Under the pieces are notes generated by a model. The model was given only the letters and a program-made list of their open reading frames with translations. It was not told where the DNA came from and searched no databases. Below, piece after piece: positions 7,660-16,296 of a stretch of DNA of 42,897 nucleotides. Numbering within the stretch: the stretch's first letter is position 1; the number at the start of each line of letters is the position of its first letter. Made by a program: the position numbers and the translations under genes. This DNA comes from Bacteroidota bacterium (GTDB lineage: Bacteria; Bacteroidota; Bacteroidia; Bacteroidales; VadinHA17). The stretch is from contig JAKPDL010000107.1 in NCBI GenBank assembly GCA_029552825.1, forward strand, positions 1-42,897, in the 5' to 3' direction.

Positions 7660-8598
7660 ATGAAGAAATTATCAGTATTATTGTTCAGCATGGTTTCTGT
7701 TTTGGTATATTCCGTCAGGTCTCAGACTGCTGAAGTTTTATTACGCCCTGCGTATGTTGATCTATCTTCTTCCGATGCGCCTGGAGCTGTTCTGGTACAT
7801 CTTTCAGGTTACTCGTCAGATGATGTCCGGTACAGACTTTATAACGGCAGCAACCAGTATTATTGCTGGAACGCTGAAACCGGAAGTTTTGTATCGTCAA
7901 ATGCCTATTCATCGGGTCCTCTTATCACTGGAACACCAATAACTGGTACGAGTTTCTGGATTTTGTATAAGAGAGGTTCCAACAACTCGGCAACTGCCAC
8001 GTACCGTGACCGACTCGGGCCTGAGTATTCTGTCAATTACCAGAGTGTCGCCCTTCCTGCAGCAACGGTAATTGCAAACAGCTTTACTCTTTCAGGAAAA
8101 CTGTCAGAAGATCCGGCTTTTCCTCTTACAAAGAAATATGTCATACTTGCATGGTCAGGTTCAGCGCTCATTTCTGCATCACATACCAGCCTTTCAACAG
8201 GAGAGTTCTTAATTGCGTGTCCCACCGGAATTACAATTGAAAAGATTGAGGCCAGAAAAATAAATAATGAACCGGCAGGTGCAATAACAGGAACATGGAA
8301 TAACGAAGCCTATGCTGGTGAAATTATACCCGGTGTACAGACAGAAGTAGGTCATTACCTGAAAGATAACATTATCATTTATCCGGTACCTGTACATGAG
8401 AGCCTTATTGTAAGAAATGCAGAGTCGTTTAAAACGATTGAAATTTATAATGTTGCAGGAAAAATGATTTCTGTTTGCGAGGTGCAGGACCACAACATTG
8501 TATCTATTGACTTCAGGCATCTGCCACCCGGAATCTATTTCATAAAGCTGAAAGCCACGGGTAAGGGTACGGTTGTAAAGAAGCTGATTAAGAGTTAA
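7660..8598 (+). CDS. Secreted T9SS cargo protein of unknown function
   Basis: 312 residues. Signal peptide MKKLSVLLFSMVSVLVYSVRSQ with cleavage expected near SVRSQ/TAEV. The central part is rich in Ser, Thr, Tyr and Gly with beta-strand character and matches nothing I recognise. The last 75 residues are a T9SS type A sorting domain: IIYPVPVHESLIV, IEIYNVAGKMI, LPPGIYFIKL and a KKLIKS end. An upstream GTG at 7642 is in frame, but the ATG at 7660 begins a textbook signal peptide and was chosen. It is exported to the surface or medium; function is not predictable. Confidence 0.82.
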   Translation: MKKLSVLLFSMVSVLVYSVRSQTAEVLLRPAYVDLSSSDAPGAVLVHLSGYSSDDVRYRLYNGSNQYYCWNAETGSFVSSNAYSSGPLITGTPITGTSFWILYKRGSNNSATATYRDRLGPEYSVNYQSVALPAATVIANSFTLSGKLSEDPAFPLTKKYVILAWSGSALISASHTSLSTGEFLIACPTGITIEKIEARKINNEPAGAITGTWNNEAYAGEIIPGVQTEVGHYLKDNIIIYPVPVHESLIVRNAESFKTIEIYNVAGKMISVCEVQDHNIVSIDFRHLPPGIYFIKLKATGKGTVVKKLIKS

Positions 8599-8637
8599 AT
8601 AGATTCATCAGGCTTCTTTTGTTAGTAGACACGAAAT

Positions 8638-8658
8638 CACGAATTTTATTTATTCGTG
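8638..8658. other. Hairpin between convergent genes
   Basis: CACGAAT (8638-8644) and ATTCGTG (8652-8658) form a 7-base-pair stem with an AT loop, in the 130-base gap between two convergent genes. There is no T-run, so it is a weak transcription-end candidate only. Confidence 0.4.
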
Positions 8659-8728
8659 CATTGGTAGCCTGGCAGCTATTTGGATTGGGTAAACAATTTG
8701 TTATTATTACTGCCTGAAAACGGTGATT

Positions 8729-9496
8729 TTATTTTTTTGAGATGCAAGATATCAACGCAATACCTATCCTGTAATATCCAAAAATAGGCTCACCTTCGCC
8801 GTAATCTGTAAAAGTCCATCCCGAATGCAAACAATTCTCAATTTTGTAATATCTGTTAGCTGGTGCGCCAAGTTCAATGAATAGACTTAGACCAAGCGTT
8901 TTTGATTTATCCCAGAAATCTACACCAGCATTTAAGAGAGAAATTCCTGAAACATAATTGTACGCATTGCCCCAGGTTGAGCTGTTATTTTTATTATATA
9001 CACCATGGTTAACAACATAATAACCCCAGTACAATCCAACCCATGGATCAACAGGTTTGTTGTGCCTTAAATAACCACGCAATCCAAGTCTGAAGCCTGT
9101 TGTCTGTACTTTGTAATAAGCTTCCTCGTCAAAAGGTCCAATCAGATCTGTACTGTAGTTTGTTTGTTCTGCTACCCAATTGCTTGTGGCATAACTTCCT
9201 GAATATGCAACAGGAGTTTTTCTGGTATACATATTACCATCAAAATAAAGGGAAAGGTTTTTCATAAAACGGAAATTGAAAATGACCCCGTATCCAGGAG
9301 CAATAAAAGGTGTGCCTCCAATGTTCACAGATGATTCTATCGGTTGAGCTGGAACAGTTCCACCCCATATTCCATTGTGCAGAATAAAATCAATACCTGT
9401 TATCAAATGAGGCTTGAATTTAGCAGTATCTGTTTGAGCTTTGATATTGGTGAAAAAAAGAGTTAGAATTAATGTGATGATTGTTAATTTTTTCAT
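8729..9496 (-). CDS. Secreted probable outer-membrane beta-barrel protein, unknown function
   Basis: 255 residues with signal peptide MKKLTIITLILTLFFTNIKAQ. The mature part alternates hydrophobic and polar residues and is rich in Gly, Tyr, Trp and Asn (FNFRFMKNLSLYFDGNMY, FRLGLRGYLRH, PWVGLYWGYYVV), the texture of a small outer-membrane barrel. The last residues (IGIALISCISKK) do not end in an aromatic residue as many barrel proteins do, so membrane insertion is uncertain. No named family recognised. A CAAAAATA site at 9623-9630 reads as TATTTTTG on this strand, but it would leave a leader of over 100 bases. Confidence 0.65.
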   Translation of the reverse strand: MKKLTIITLILTLFFTNIKAQTDTAKFKPHLITGIDFILHNGIWGGTVPAQPIESSVNIGGTPFIAPGYGVIFNFRFMKNLSLYFDGNMYTRKTPVAYSGSYATSNWVAEQTNYSTDLIGPFDEEAYYKVQTTGFRLGLRGYLRHNKPVDPWVGLYWGYYVVNHGVYNKNNSSTWGNAYNYVSGISLLNAGVDFWDKSKTLGLSLFIELGAPANRYYKIENCLHSGWTFTDYGEGEPIFGYYRIGIALISCISKK

Positions 9497-9893
9497 AGTT
9501 CTGAATTTTATTTCATGATTATTGTTGTTGATTAAAATTTATTGCTTCTTCATGAAATCATGAATAAAGAACTTCGTTTTTATTATAGTTTCTATCATTT
9601 TTTAATGATATTGCAAAGGGTGCAAAAATAAATTTTTTTGAAAATTCAGGCTTGAGTTGTGTAATAATTTTTTTTGTAAAATTTGGTTTCATTATTTTTT
9701 TATGCGTAAATTGTTTAATTTGAATCGTTTTCATGGAGCAGGGTTGTCAGGAATTGATAGAAGGGGTTTAAGGGTTAACGGGTTTTTACTGGTTGTTAGC
9801 TGGTTAACTGGCTTGCAGGTTAACTGGTTCAAGGGTTGTCAATGTCAAAATGATGTTGGCTGTCAGATTGATTGTAAATATTATTAATAATCA

Positions 9894-9989
9894 GCTCCGG
9901 AGGAGCGGCCTTTTGGTAGCCCGGGAATCGTCCTTTGAACAGCGCCGGGACGTAATGTTACCTACCTCTGGAATCTTTGTTCCCGGCGC
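9894..9989. repeat. REP-like palindromic element, copy 1
   Basis: GCTCC-GGA-GGAGC (9894-9906) is a perfect small hairpin. It is followed by GCGCCGGGA (9942-9950), which pairs perfectly with TCCCGGCGC (9981-9989) across 30 bases. The GC-rich arms stand out from AT-rich surroundings. The AGCTCCG/GGAGCGGCC beginning resembles short intergenic repeats that I recall from Bacteroidota genomes; this identity is from memory. Confidence 0.65.
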
Positions 9990-10141
9990 AATTGGTGCAG
10001 GAGATCGCTTAACAAGTTTGAAACACGGCTATGACTCTATAACAGTCAAGGCCAGAAAGAAGGCCGTAAGCAATAGGCAGTTAGTCAATACCTGAATAAT
10101 ATTGACTATCAGCCAGGTAGGAAATAATTTTATAACAAGAA

Positions 10142-10240
10142 TTAGCTCCGTAATAGCATCCCTCTCGTAGAAATCTGCAATACGTACAGGAATTGTTCGA
10201 CCACAAGAGCAGCAGAACCTCTGGCATTTTTACTAATGTT
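10142..10240. repeat. Degenerate REP-like element, copy 2
   Basis: Begins TTAGCTCCG (10142-10150), like copy 1, but the second arm is eroded (TAATAGC). A TCGTAGAAAT stretch and ACGTACAGGAATTGTTCGACC follow, a wording I associate with Bacteroidota intergenic repeats. Similarity to copy 1 is limited to the first bases, so this is a weak call. Confidence 0.4.
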
Positions 10241-10384
10241 GCAACACAGAGTATACAAACGATCAGAAGTCCGTTTGATGGTTTATAAGACTTGTATAAC
10301 TTTATTTGAAATGAGATGATATGAAAGAGAACCGTAGATAAAAAACAACACTTAATTTTACCAAATAGATCATAAGCCAGAATT

Positions 10385-11083
10385 ATGATAAGCGAAAACA
10401 AGCAGAATTTAATAACCTATACCATATTTCTATTTATAGCATTAATAGGGATATACTATGGAAATGCATTTTATGCAGATTATAAATTCATTAGAATCTG
10501 GAATCTCACGGATATATTAATATTACTGATCGGAATCCCTTTTTTATTTATTCAGACAAAAGCTAAACTCCCCAATTTCTGGCAAAAAGATATTCCATAT
10601 AAGTGCAGGTTCCTGCTTCCAATGCTAACAGGCATAATATTTGGGACTCTCGATTTATTGGTTTTCAAAGTAATTTTACATCCTGAACCATATCAAGAAC
10701 TTCCTCCATTTCTTCAACCTTTCCCATATTCAATCTTCTTATATTTTTCGGGCGCATTTGAAGTTGAAGTATTCTACAGACTTATTCCATTAACCATTAT
10801 ACTATTGATAGGTAATTGGTTTAAGCAAGGAAAGTATTATTTGCTTTTTTTCTGGGCAGGCGCAATATTAACCTCAATCAGAGAACCTCTGGAACAACTG
10901 CCTCAAGGTGGTATTTTACTTATTGTATATGCTCTTTTTACGGGTTTACTGATGAATTTATTTCAAGCAATCTGGTTTAAGAAAGCAGGATTCTTAGCGT
11001 CTTTATCTTTACGTCTGGGACATTATTTAATTTGGCATATTTTACTGGGCATATATGTAGAATACTTTGAAATTATAAATTAA
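10385..11083 (+). CDS. CPBP-like membrane protein with degenerate active site
   Basis: 232 residues, about seven hydrophobic segments and no signal peptide. The arrangement follows the CPBP (Abi/CAAX) protease family: motif 1 region GAFEVEVFYRLIPL, a middle segment with REPLEQLPQGG and a final LRLGHYLIWHIL. In the family motif EExxxR the second Glu is needed for activity; here the run is E-V-x-x-R in EVFYR, so the second Glu is Val. It is thus probably catalytically dead or a very divergent member. It lies 169 bases upstream of an intact CPBP gene on the same strand, suggesting duplication and divergence, though the two share little sequence. ATG chosen because the leader immediately becomes hydrophobic. 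Confidence 0.6.
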   Translation: MISENKQNLITYTIFLFIALIGIYYGNAFYADYKFIRIWNLTDILILLIGIPFLFIQTKAKLPNFWQKDIPYKCRFLLPMLTGIIFGTLDLLVFKVILHPEPYQELPPFLQPFPYSIFLYFSGAFEVEVFYRLIPLTIILLIGNWFKQGKYYLLFFWAGAILTSIREPLEQLPQGGILLIVYALFTGLLMNLFQAIWFKKAGFLASLSLRLGHYLIWHILLGIYVEYFEIIN

Positions 11084-11196
11084 AAGTATAACTTTCATCA
11101 ATAGAGCGCATAAACTATTGCTGGCACAGTGTTTATACAGGTCAGTATATTTGATTACCCTGGCGTATTTAGATTAGTAAGCACTTTGTCGATGCA

Positions 11197-11256
11197 ATGG
11201 CTTATAAATGTGGACATTGCTCGTATTCTTATAATATAAAGGAGGATTTGCAATGA
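11197..11256 (+). CDS. 19-codon mini-ORF with rubredoxin-like CxxC knuckle, coupled to CPBP gene
   Basis: Reads MAYKCGHCSYSYNIKEDLQ. The CGHCSYSYN part has the C-x2-C-(G/S)-Y-x-Y-(D/N) pattern of the first zinc or iron knuckle of rubredoxin-like domains, but the second knuckle is missing. Its TGA overlaps the next ATG as ATGA, and the codons Lys-Glu-Asp contain the AAAGGAGG ribosome-binding sequence of the next gene. It may be a leader peptide for coupled translation, the stump of a lost rubredoxin gene, or chance. Confidence 0.35.
   Translation: MAYKCGHCSYSYNIKEDLQ
11238..11245 (+). promoter_or_regulatory. Unusually strong Shine-Dalgarno sequence
   Basis: AAAGGAGG lies seven bases before the ATG at 11253. 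Bacteroidota genes rarely use such sites, and I see no comparably strong one before other genes in this window, so it hints at foreign origin or special translation control. Confidence 0.7.
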
Positions 11257-12047
11257 CAAAACAAATTAATTATCAAAATCGGGATTTGTGGCTATTCTTT
11301 GTAATTGCCTTTACCTGGTCGTGGTTATTCTGGATGCCCGAAATTCTATGGGGTTCCCGTTTGTACCTTGCCCCATTTGGCCCCACCATAGCTGCCTTTC
11401 TTCTTACAATAATAAACGAAGGAAGAAATGGAGCAAAGGAATTACTGAAAAGAGGACTAAATTTTAAATTTAGAAAAATCTGGCTTGTTCCGATATTTTT
11501 ATTGATGCCAGCGATTGTAGGATTTTCTCTCCTGCTGGCCATTCTCAGCGGCGAACCGGCACCTCAGATTGCAGTTTTATCCAGTCCATGGATTGTTATT
11601 CCAGCATTTTTCTATATCCTGTTTCTCGGTGGTCCACTTGGGGAGGAATTTGGATGGAGAGGATATGCTCTTGACAGATTGCAAAATAACTATAATGCCC
11701 TTATTTCCAGTGTGATACTTGGAATCGTATGGGGATTATGGCATCTTCCTATGTTCTTTATGAAAAGTCAGGATATCTATCATAATATACCAATCTGGGG
11801 TTTTATCCTCGGTACAATTTTTCTTTCGATATTATATACATGGATATATAACAATACAGGTAGAAGCATCCTGGCGATTTTACTTTTCCATACCATGAGC
11901 AATCTATCACACTTCATTTTCCCTGCGATGGCAACTACCCTGGGCGGACTCTATTCTGTAATATTGAATGTTGTGGTTGTGATAATTATTTTAATAATAT
12001 GGGGTCCTAAAAAAATGGTCCGTGAGCAACATGTCAAAACAACTTAG
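11253..12047 (+). CDS. CPBP family intramembrane glutamic endopeptidase (CAAX protease-like)
   Basis: 264 residues with about seven or eight membrane helices. Motif 1 is intact: GEEFGWRGYAL (Glu-Glu-x3-Arg), motif 2 is WGLWHLPMFF and motif 3 is LLFHTMSNLSHF, giving the Glu and His residues of the CPBP active site. Family members cleave substrates inside the membrane or take part in bacteriocin immunity and protein maturation. This one fits the smaller stand-alone group often found near peptide or stress genes. ATG at 11253 is backed by an AAAGGAGG site and overlaps the stop of a tiny upstream frame. The substrate is unknown; no bacteriocin genes are near. Confidence 0.88.
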   Translation: MTKQINYQNRDLWLFFVIAFTWSWLFWMPEILWGSRLYLAPFGPTIAAFLLTIINEGRNGAKELLKRGLNFKFRKIWLVPIFLLMPAIVGFSLLLAILSGEPAPQIAVLSSPWIVIPAFFYILFLGGPLGEEFGWRGYALDRLQNNYNALISSVILGIVWGLWHLPMFFMKSQDIYHNIPIWGFILGTIFLSILYTWIYNNTGRSILAILLFHTMSNLSHFIFPAMATTLGGLYSVILNVVVVIIILIIWGPKKMVREQHVKTT

Positions 12048-12290
12048 CCTGACAGCGACAATAAACCATTAAACGTCGCATAGCCGCAGAACATTAAGTG
12101 AAATGCTCAAACCAACCTCTTGAAAAGAAGGATTTATAAACTCATTTATAATAGGTAAAACTATGAAGCAAGCAAAACCAGACCTGATATAAGAATTCAA
12201 GATATGCTTCACAGCAAAAACGGTTTTTAAATATGAGCCTACCGACTTTGGCTTCCACTCAAATTCTGGCTCCAATCATACTTCTTATAT

Positions 12291-13979
12291 CTAATAACCA
12301 GCCGCCTGCCCGTCTTTCCTCGATTCGGAAGCCCCGTAGTAGACCTTGTTCTTTTCGTCCCACATTATAGCCTGATAACCTCCAAAACCACCTAAATTCC
12401 ACTGAATGGTGTGACCTTTCTGCAGTAGCTTTTGAATCTCTTCCCACCTGAACCCGCTCTCTAAATTAAGAATTCCCCCGTCAATCATTTGCTCACCTGT
12501 AGGTTCCGACGAACGGGTGTGATACATCCTGGGCGCATCGCCTGCCTCCTGAAGATTCATCTTGAAATCAATCAGATTTACAATAATCTGTACATGACCC
12601 TGTGGCTGCATGTCGCCACCCATCACACCGAAGCTTATGTAAGGCTTGCCTTCTTTTGTGATGAAAGCTGGTATAATTGTATGGAACGGCCTTTTCCCGG
12701 GCGCATAACAGTTGGGATGACCCTCCTCAAGTGTAAACATCTCACCACGGTCCTGAAGGATAAAACCGAGTCCGGTCGGACACATACCCGATCCCATGCC
12801 CCTGTAATTGCTCTGTATAAGCGATATCATATTGCCATATCTGTCAGCAACGGTCAGATATATTGTGTTATCCGGCTCGAGGTTGCCCGGCTGATAAACT
12901 TTGGCAGCTTTATTGAAGTCAATAAGCTTTCTTCTTTCAGCAGCATATTTTTTTGAGATGAGCCGACTGATGGGTATCTTTGAAAAGGCAGGATCGGCAT
13001 AATAGCGCGCACGGTCTTCAAAAGCCAGTTTCTTGGCTTCGGTAAAGAGGTGCATATATTCAGCAGAGCCAAACCCCATAGAAGCAATGTCGTAGCCTTC
13101 AAGTATATTGAGCATTTGCAGGGCAACAATCCCCTGACCATTAGGAGGTAATTCCCATACTTCGTAACCCCTGTAAGTGGTACTTACAGGTTCAACCCAT
13201 TCCGAATGATGTCGTGCAAGATCGTCATATGAAAGAAAACCTCCCTGTTTTTTCATGAATGCGTCAATCGTGCGGGCGATGCTTCCCCTGTAAAATTCAT
13301 TTCTTCCTCCCTTTACAATTTTTTCAAGTGTGCTTGCCAGCTGAGGGTTTTTGAAAATCTCTCCTTTTTCTGGTGCTCTTCCGTCAGGCATATAAACCTC
13401 TTTAATATTCGGATAATCCTTCAAAATTTCCAGATTGCGCTTCATCTGCCATGCGATAATTTCTGTCACCGGAAACCCTTCTCTGGCATATTTTATGGCA
13501 GGCTGCAGGATGTCAGCCATTGGCAATTTTCCGAACATATCGTGGATTTCAAACCAGCCGTCGACACATCCAGGTACGGAAACCGGTAAAGGTCCGTAAG
13601 ATGGAATTTTTTCAATATTATTTTCTTTGAAATATTCAAGCTTCAGCGACCTTGGTGAGCGTCCACTGGCATTTAGTCCGTAAAGCTTACCTCTTTCCGC
13701 ACTCCAGAGAATGGCAAAAAGGTCTCCTCCTATGCCGCAACCTGTGGGCTCCATCAACCCCAGAACAGCATTGGCGGCAATTGCAGCATCAAAAGCATTT
13801 CCGCCTTTTTTCAGGATATCTAAAGCAACCTGAGTTGCGAGCGGATGACTCGTAGCAGCCATACCATTCTGTGCAATCACTTCCGAACGCGTTGCAAATC
13901 CTCGTCCGGTCACTCTGTCCTGACCCATAAAAACATATGGTATTAAAATGAGAAATAATGTAAAACCTGCTTTTCTCAC
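12291..13979 (-). CDS. ggt: Gamma-glutamyltransferase family enzyme, exported
   Basis: 562 residues as an auto-cleaving Ntn hydrolase. Signal peptide is residues 1 to about 20 from the GTG at 13979 (MRKAGFTLFLILIPYVFMGQ). The large-subunit signature GGNAFDAAIAANAVLGLMEP and GCGIGGD follows. The self-processing nucleophile is Thr372 in DNTIYLTVADRYGN, followed by SNYRGMGSG and GFILQDRG of the small subunit. It should transfer or hydrolyse gamma-glutamyl groups, for example from glutathione, in the periplasm. The wording of the Thr region is that of the broader GGT/acylase branch, so the exact substrate is open. A longer reading from a TTG at 14000 is ruled out because that codon lies inside a perfect -7 promoter box (13998-14005). 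Confidence 0.9.
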   Translation of the reverse strand: MRKAGFTLFLILIPYVFMGQDRVTGRGFATRSEVIAQNGMAATSHPLATQVALDILKKGGNAFDAAIAANAVLGLMEPTGCGIGGDLFAILWSAERGKLYGLNASGRSPRSLKLEYFKENNIEKIPSYGPLPVSVPGCVDGWFEIHDMFGKLPMADILQPAIKYAREGFPVTEIIAWQMKRNLEILKDYPNIKEVYMPDGRAPEKGEIFKNPQLASTLEKIVKGGRNEFYRGSIARTIDAFMKKQGGFLSYDDLARHHSEWVEPVSTTYRGYEVWELPPNGQGIVALQMLNILEGYDIASMGFGSAEYMHLFTEAKKLAFEDRARYYADPAFSKIPISRLISKKYAAERRKLIDFNKAAKVYQPGNLEPDNTIYLTVADRYGNMISLIQSNYRGMGSGMCPTGLGFILQDRGEMFTLEEGHPNCYAPGKRPFHTIIPAFITKEGKPYISFGVMGGDMQPQGHVQIIVNLIDFKMNLQEAGDAPRMYHTRSSEPTGEQMIDGGILNLESGFRWEEIQKLLQKGHTIQWNLGGFGGYQAIMWDEKNKVYYGASESRKDGQAAGY

Positions 13980-13997
13980 ATCAAAATCATTTGAAGA

Positions 13998-14005
13998 CAA
14001 AATTA
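13998..14005 (-). promoter_or_regulatory. -7 promoter element of the ggt gene
   Basis: CAAAATTA on the plus strand reads TAATTTTG on the coding strand, an exact match to TAnnTTTG. It predicts transcription starting near 13990, about ten bases before the GTG start. No clear -33 TTTG is seen. Confidence 0.65.
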
Positions 14006-14170
14006 AGAATATAACATAATATGGTGTTTAAACTCTTTGTGGAAAATTGACAGGATTTATATTTTTTACGATTGATTTTTGTTGATTATTTTTTGAAGGG
14101 CATCAGAAAGATTTTCTGCTTTTTGCTTTCAATTCTCATTTGGAAATAGTGGTTTTTAAAGGCTTTTTAA

Positions 14171-14178
14171 TACTTTTG
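14171..14178 (+). promoter_or_regulatory. -7 promoter element candidate of the DPP III gene
   Basis: TACTTTTG matches TAnnTTTG and lies 28 bases before the ATG at 14207. A TTTG at 14139-14142 is further upstream than the usual -33 spacing, so only the -7 part is supported. Confidence 0.5.
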
Positions 14179-14206
14179 GACTCATTAATTCAAAATATTT
14201 GTAATC

Positions 14207-16258
14207 ATGAGAAAAATAAACATATTAATTATGCTTACAGCTTTAATGCTTCTGGCTTCATGCACAGGCAGGCAAACAAAAACCGAAGAGGGAGAGGAAT
14301 TCAACTATTTTGTTGACCAATTTGAGGATATGAGGGTATTCAGATACCGTCTTCCAGGTTTTGAATCCCTTTCTCTACGTCAGAAAGAACTCATTTACTA
14401 CCTCAGTGAAGCTGCCCTGTGCGGAAGGGATATCCTGTGGGACCAGAACTTTAAATATAATCTTCTGATAAGAAAGACAAACGAAGCAATAATTAAAAGC
14501 TGGCAGGGAGATAAGGAGACACCTGAGTATAAATCGTTTATAACATGGGCAAAAAGAGTATTCTTTGCTAACGGCATACATCACCATTATTCTGCAGATA
14601 AGATGCTGCCATCATTTTCAAAGGAATTTTATACTTCACTTGTAAAAGGTAGCGACCAGTCTCTTCTTCCAGTTGGCAACGGAAAAACTGCTGATGATCT
14701 TCTGGCAGTTATTTTGCCGGTGATATTTGATCCGGACCTCTATCCGCGTAAAATAGAAAGGGGAGAAGGTAAAGATATTATTGCAGAGTCGGCAGTAAAT
14801 TTTTATGAAGGGGTTACTGCAAGGGAAGTAGAATCTTTTTACAATGGAAAAATAAACCCTGCCGATCCAAGGCCTGTTGCTATAGGGCTGAACTCAAAAC
14901 TCGTTAAGAAAAACGGCAGGATAGTTGAAGAGGTTTATAAATCCGGTGGTTTATACGGGGAGGCTATCGACAGGATAATTTACTGGCTGGAAAAAGCAAA
15001 AAATGTCGCAGAAAACGAAATACAGAAAAAAGAACTTGAAGTGCTTATTCAATATTACAGGACAGGGGATCTTAAGACCTGGGATGACTATAACGTTTTG
15101 TGGGCTAGAAATACTGAACCTGTTGTGGATTACGTAAATGGTTTTATTGAAGTATATGAAGACCCGATGGGTATGAAAGCCACATGGGAAGCTATTGTTG
15201 ATTATAAAGACCCTGAAGCAACCAGGAGGACTGAAACGATAACAGCCAATGCGCAGTGGTTTGAGGATAACAGTCCGGTTCAACCGCAGTACAAAAAAGA
15301 GAAAGTTACCGGGGTTGCTGCTAAAGTTATCAATATCGCAATGCTTGGAGGAGATTGCTATCCTGCTTCACCTATTGGAATAAATCTGCCCAATTCTGAC
15401 TGGATAAGAAAAGAAGTGGGTTCAAAGTCGGTCACTCTGGCAAACATTTCGGAAGCCTATGATGTGATGTCGGCAAGATCGGGTATGCTGGATGAGTTTG
15501 CTGCAAGTAAAGAGGAGATAGAACGTGTAAGGAAATATGCATCTATTGCAGATGCCCTGCACACCGACCTTCACGAGTGTGTGGGTCATGCAAGCGGTAA
15601 ACTTGCTGAAGGAACCGACCCAAATGCCCTCAAAGAGCACCAGTCGGCTCTAGAAGAAGCACGTGCAGATCTTTTTGCCCTGTATTACATGATGGATAAT
15701 AAACTTATTGAACTTGGACTTTTACCTGAAAAAGAGGCTGCAATGGCAGAATATGACAGCTATATCCGTAATGGAATGCTTACACAACTTGTCAGAATAA
15801 GACCAGGAAAACAAATCGAACAGGCACACATGAGGGCAAGAGCAATGATTGCCCGCTGGGCATATGAAAATGGCAAAGACGAAAATGTGATTGAACTATT
15901 TACCCGTGATGGCAAGACTTTTGTGAAAATAAACGATTATGAGAAACTGAGAAACCTTTTTGGCTCACTGCTGCGCGAGGTGCAAAGGATAAAATCGGAA
16001 GGCGATTACGAAGCAGGGAAAACACTAATCGAGAGTTATGGAGTAAAAGTTGATCCTGTACTTCATAATGAAATGCTTGCTCGTTATGAAAAACTGAAGC
16101 TGGCACCCTACACAGGTTTCCTTAATCCGCGACTTGTCCCTGTGTATAACGACAAGGGTGAGATCACGGATGTAAAGGTTGAATATGAACAGGATTATTT
16201 GTCGCAGATGATTTATTACGGTACAAATTATTCTTTCCTGCCAGCAATACTTAATTAA
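14207..16258 (+). CDS. Dipeptidyl-peptidase III (peptidase family M49) lipoprotein
   Basis: 683 residues, the usual length of bacterial DPP III. Signal peptide ends in a lipobox, LLASC at about residues 15-19, so it is a lipoprotein in the periplasm or on the cell surface. The zinc site is H456-ECVG-H461, the HExxGH motif unique to M49, with E484 in LEEARADLF as the third ligand; the catalytic Glu is E457. The enzyme removes dipeptides from the N-terminus of short peptides. Spacing between the motifs equals that I recall for the Bacteroides thetaiotaomicron enzyme. It is followed 38 bases later by a secreted glycosidase on the same strand, perhaps co-transcribed. Confidence 0.93.
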   Translation: MRKINILIMLTALMLLASCTGRQTKTEEGEEFNYFVDQFEDMRVFRYRLPGFESLSLRQKELIYYLSEAALCGRDILWDQNFKYNLLIRKTNEAIIKSWQGDKETPEYKSFITWAKRVFFANGIHHHYSADKMLPSFSKEFYTSLVKGSDQSLLPVGNGKTADDLLAVILPVIFDPDLYPRKIERGEGKDIIAESAVNFYEGVTAREVESFYNGKINPADPRPVAIGLNSKLVKKNGRIVEEVYKSGGLYGEAIDRIIYWLEKAKNVAENEIQKKELEVLIQYYRTGDLKTWDDYNVLWARNTEPVVDYVNGFIEVYEDPMGMKATWEAIVDYKDPEATRRTETITANAQWFEDNSPVQPQYKKEKVTGVAAKVINIAMLGGDCYPASPIGINLPNSDWIRKEVGSKSVTLANISEAYDVMSARSGMLDEFAASKEEIERVRKYASIADALHTDLHECVGHASGKLAEGTDPNALKEHQSALEEARADLFALYYMMDNKLIELGLLPEKEAAMAEYDSYIRNGMLTQLVRIRPGKQIEQAHMRARAMIARWAYENGKDENVIELFTRDGKTFVKINDYEKLRNLFGSLLREVQRIKSEGDYEAGKTLIESYGVKVDPVLHNEMLARYEKLKLAPYTGFLNPRLVPVYNDKGEITDVKVEYEQDYLSQMIYYGTNYSFLPAILN

Positions 16259-16296
16259 TTCAGGTGAAATTAGTGTGAATAAAAATCATTCTTTAA

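Larger units (their letters stand above)
9497..10384. other. 888-base non-coding stretch with degenerate repeats
   Basis: No believable gene: open frames here are short, change composition and lack family features. 9497-9660 is AT-rich and probably holds the promoter of the leftward gene. 9772-9830 holds three copies of GGTTAAC followed by T/G-GG. 9894-9989 and 10144-10240 hold two palindromic elements described separately. 10250-10384 is AT-rich with no recognisable signal before the CPBP-like gene. Confidence 0.7.

Noticed and set aside
9657-10401. Several short open frames on both strands in the gene-free stretch
   Set aside because: They overlap each other and repeat elements, lack any family feature and have no plausible start context.
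12051-12110. Short inverted repeat near 12055-12079 considered as an integron attC site
   Set aside because: Core sites and stem length do not fit and there is no integrase or cassette structure.
12069-12275. A 68-codon leftward open frame downstream of the CPBP gene
   Set aside because: No motif, signal or promoter support. The 243-base stretch 12048-12290 shows nothing beyond a five-base GCGAC/GTCGC inverted repeat.
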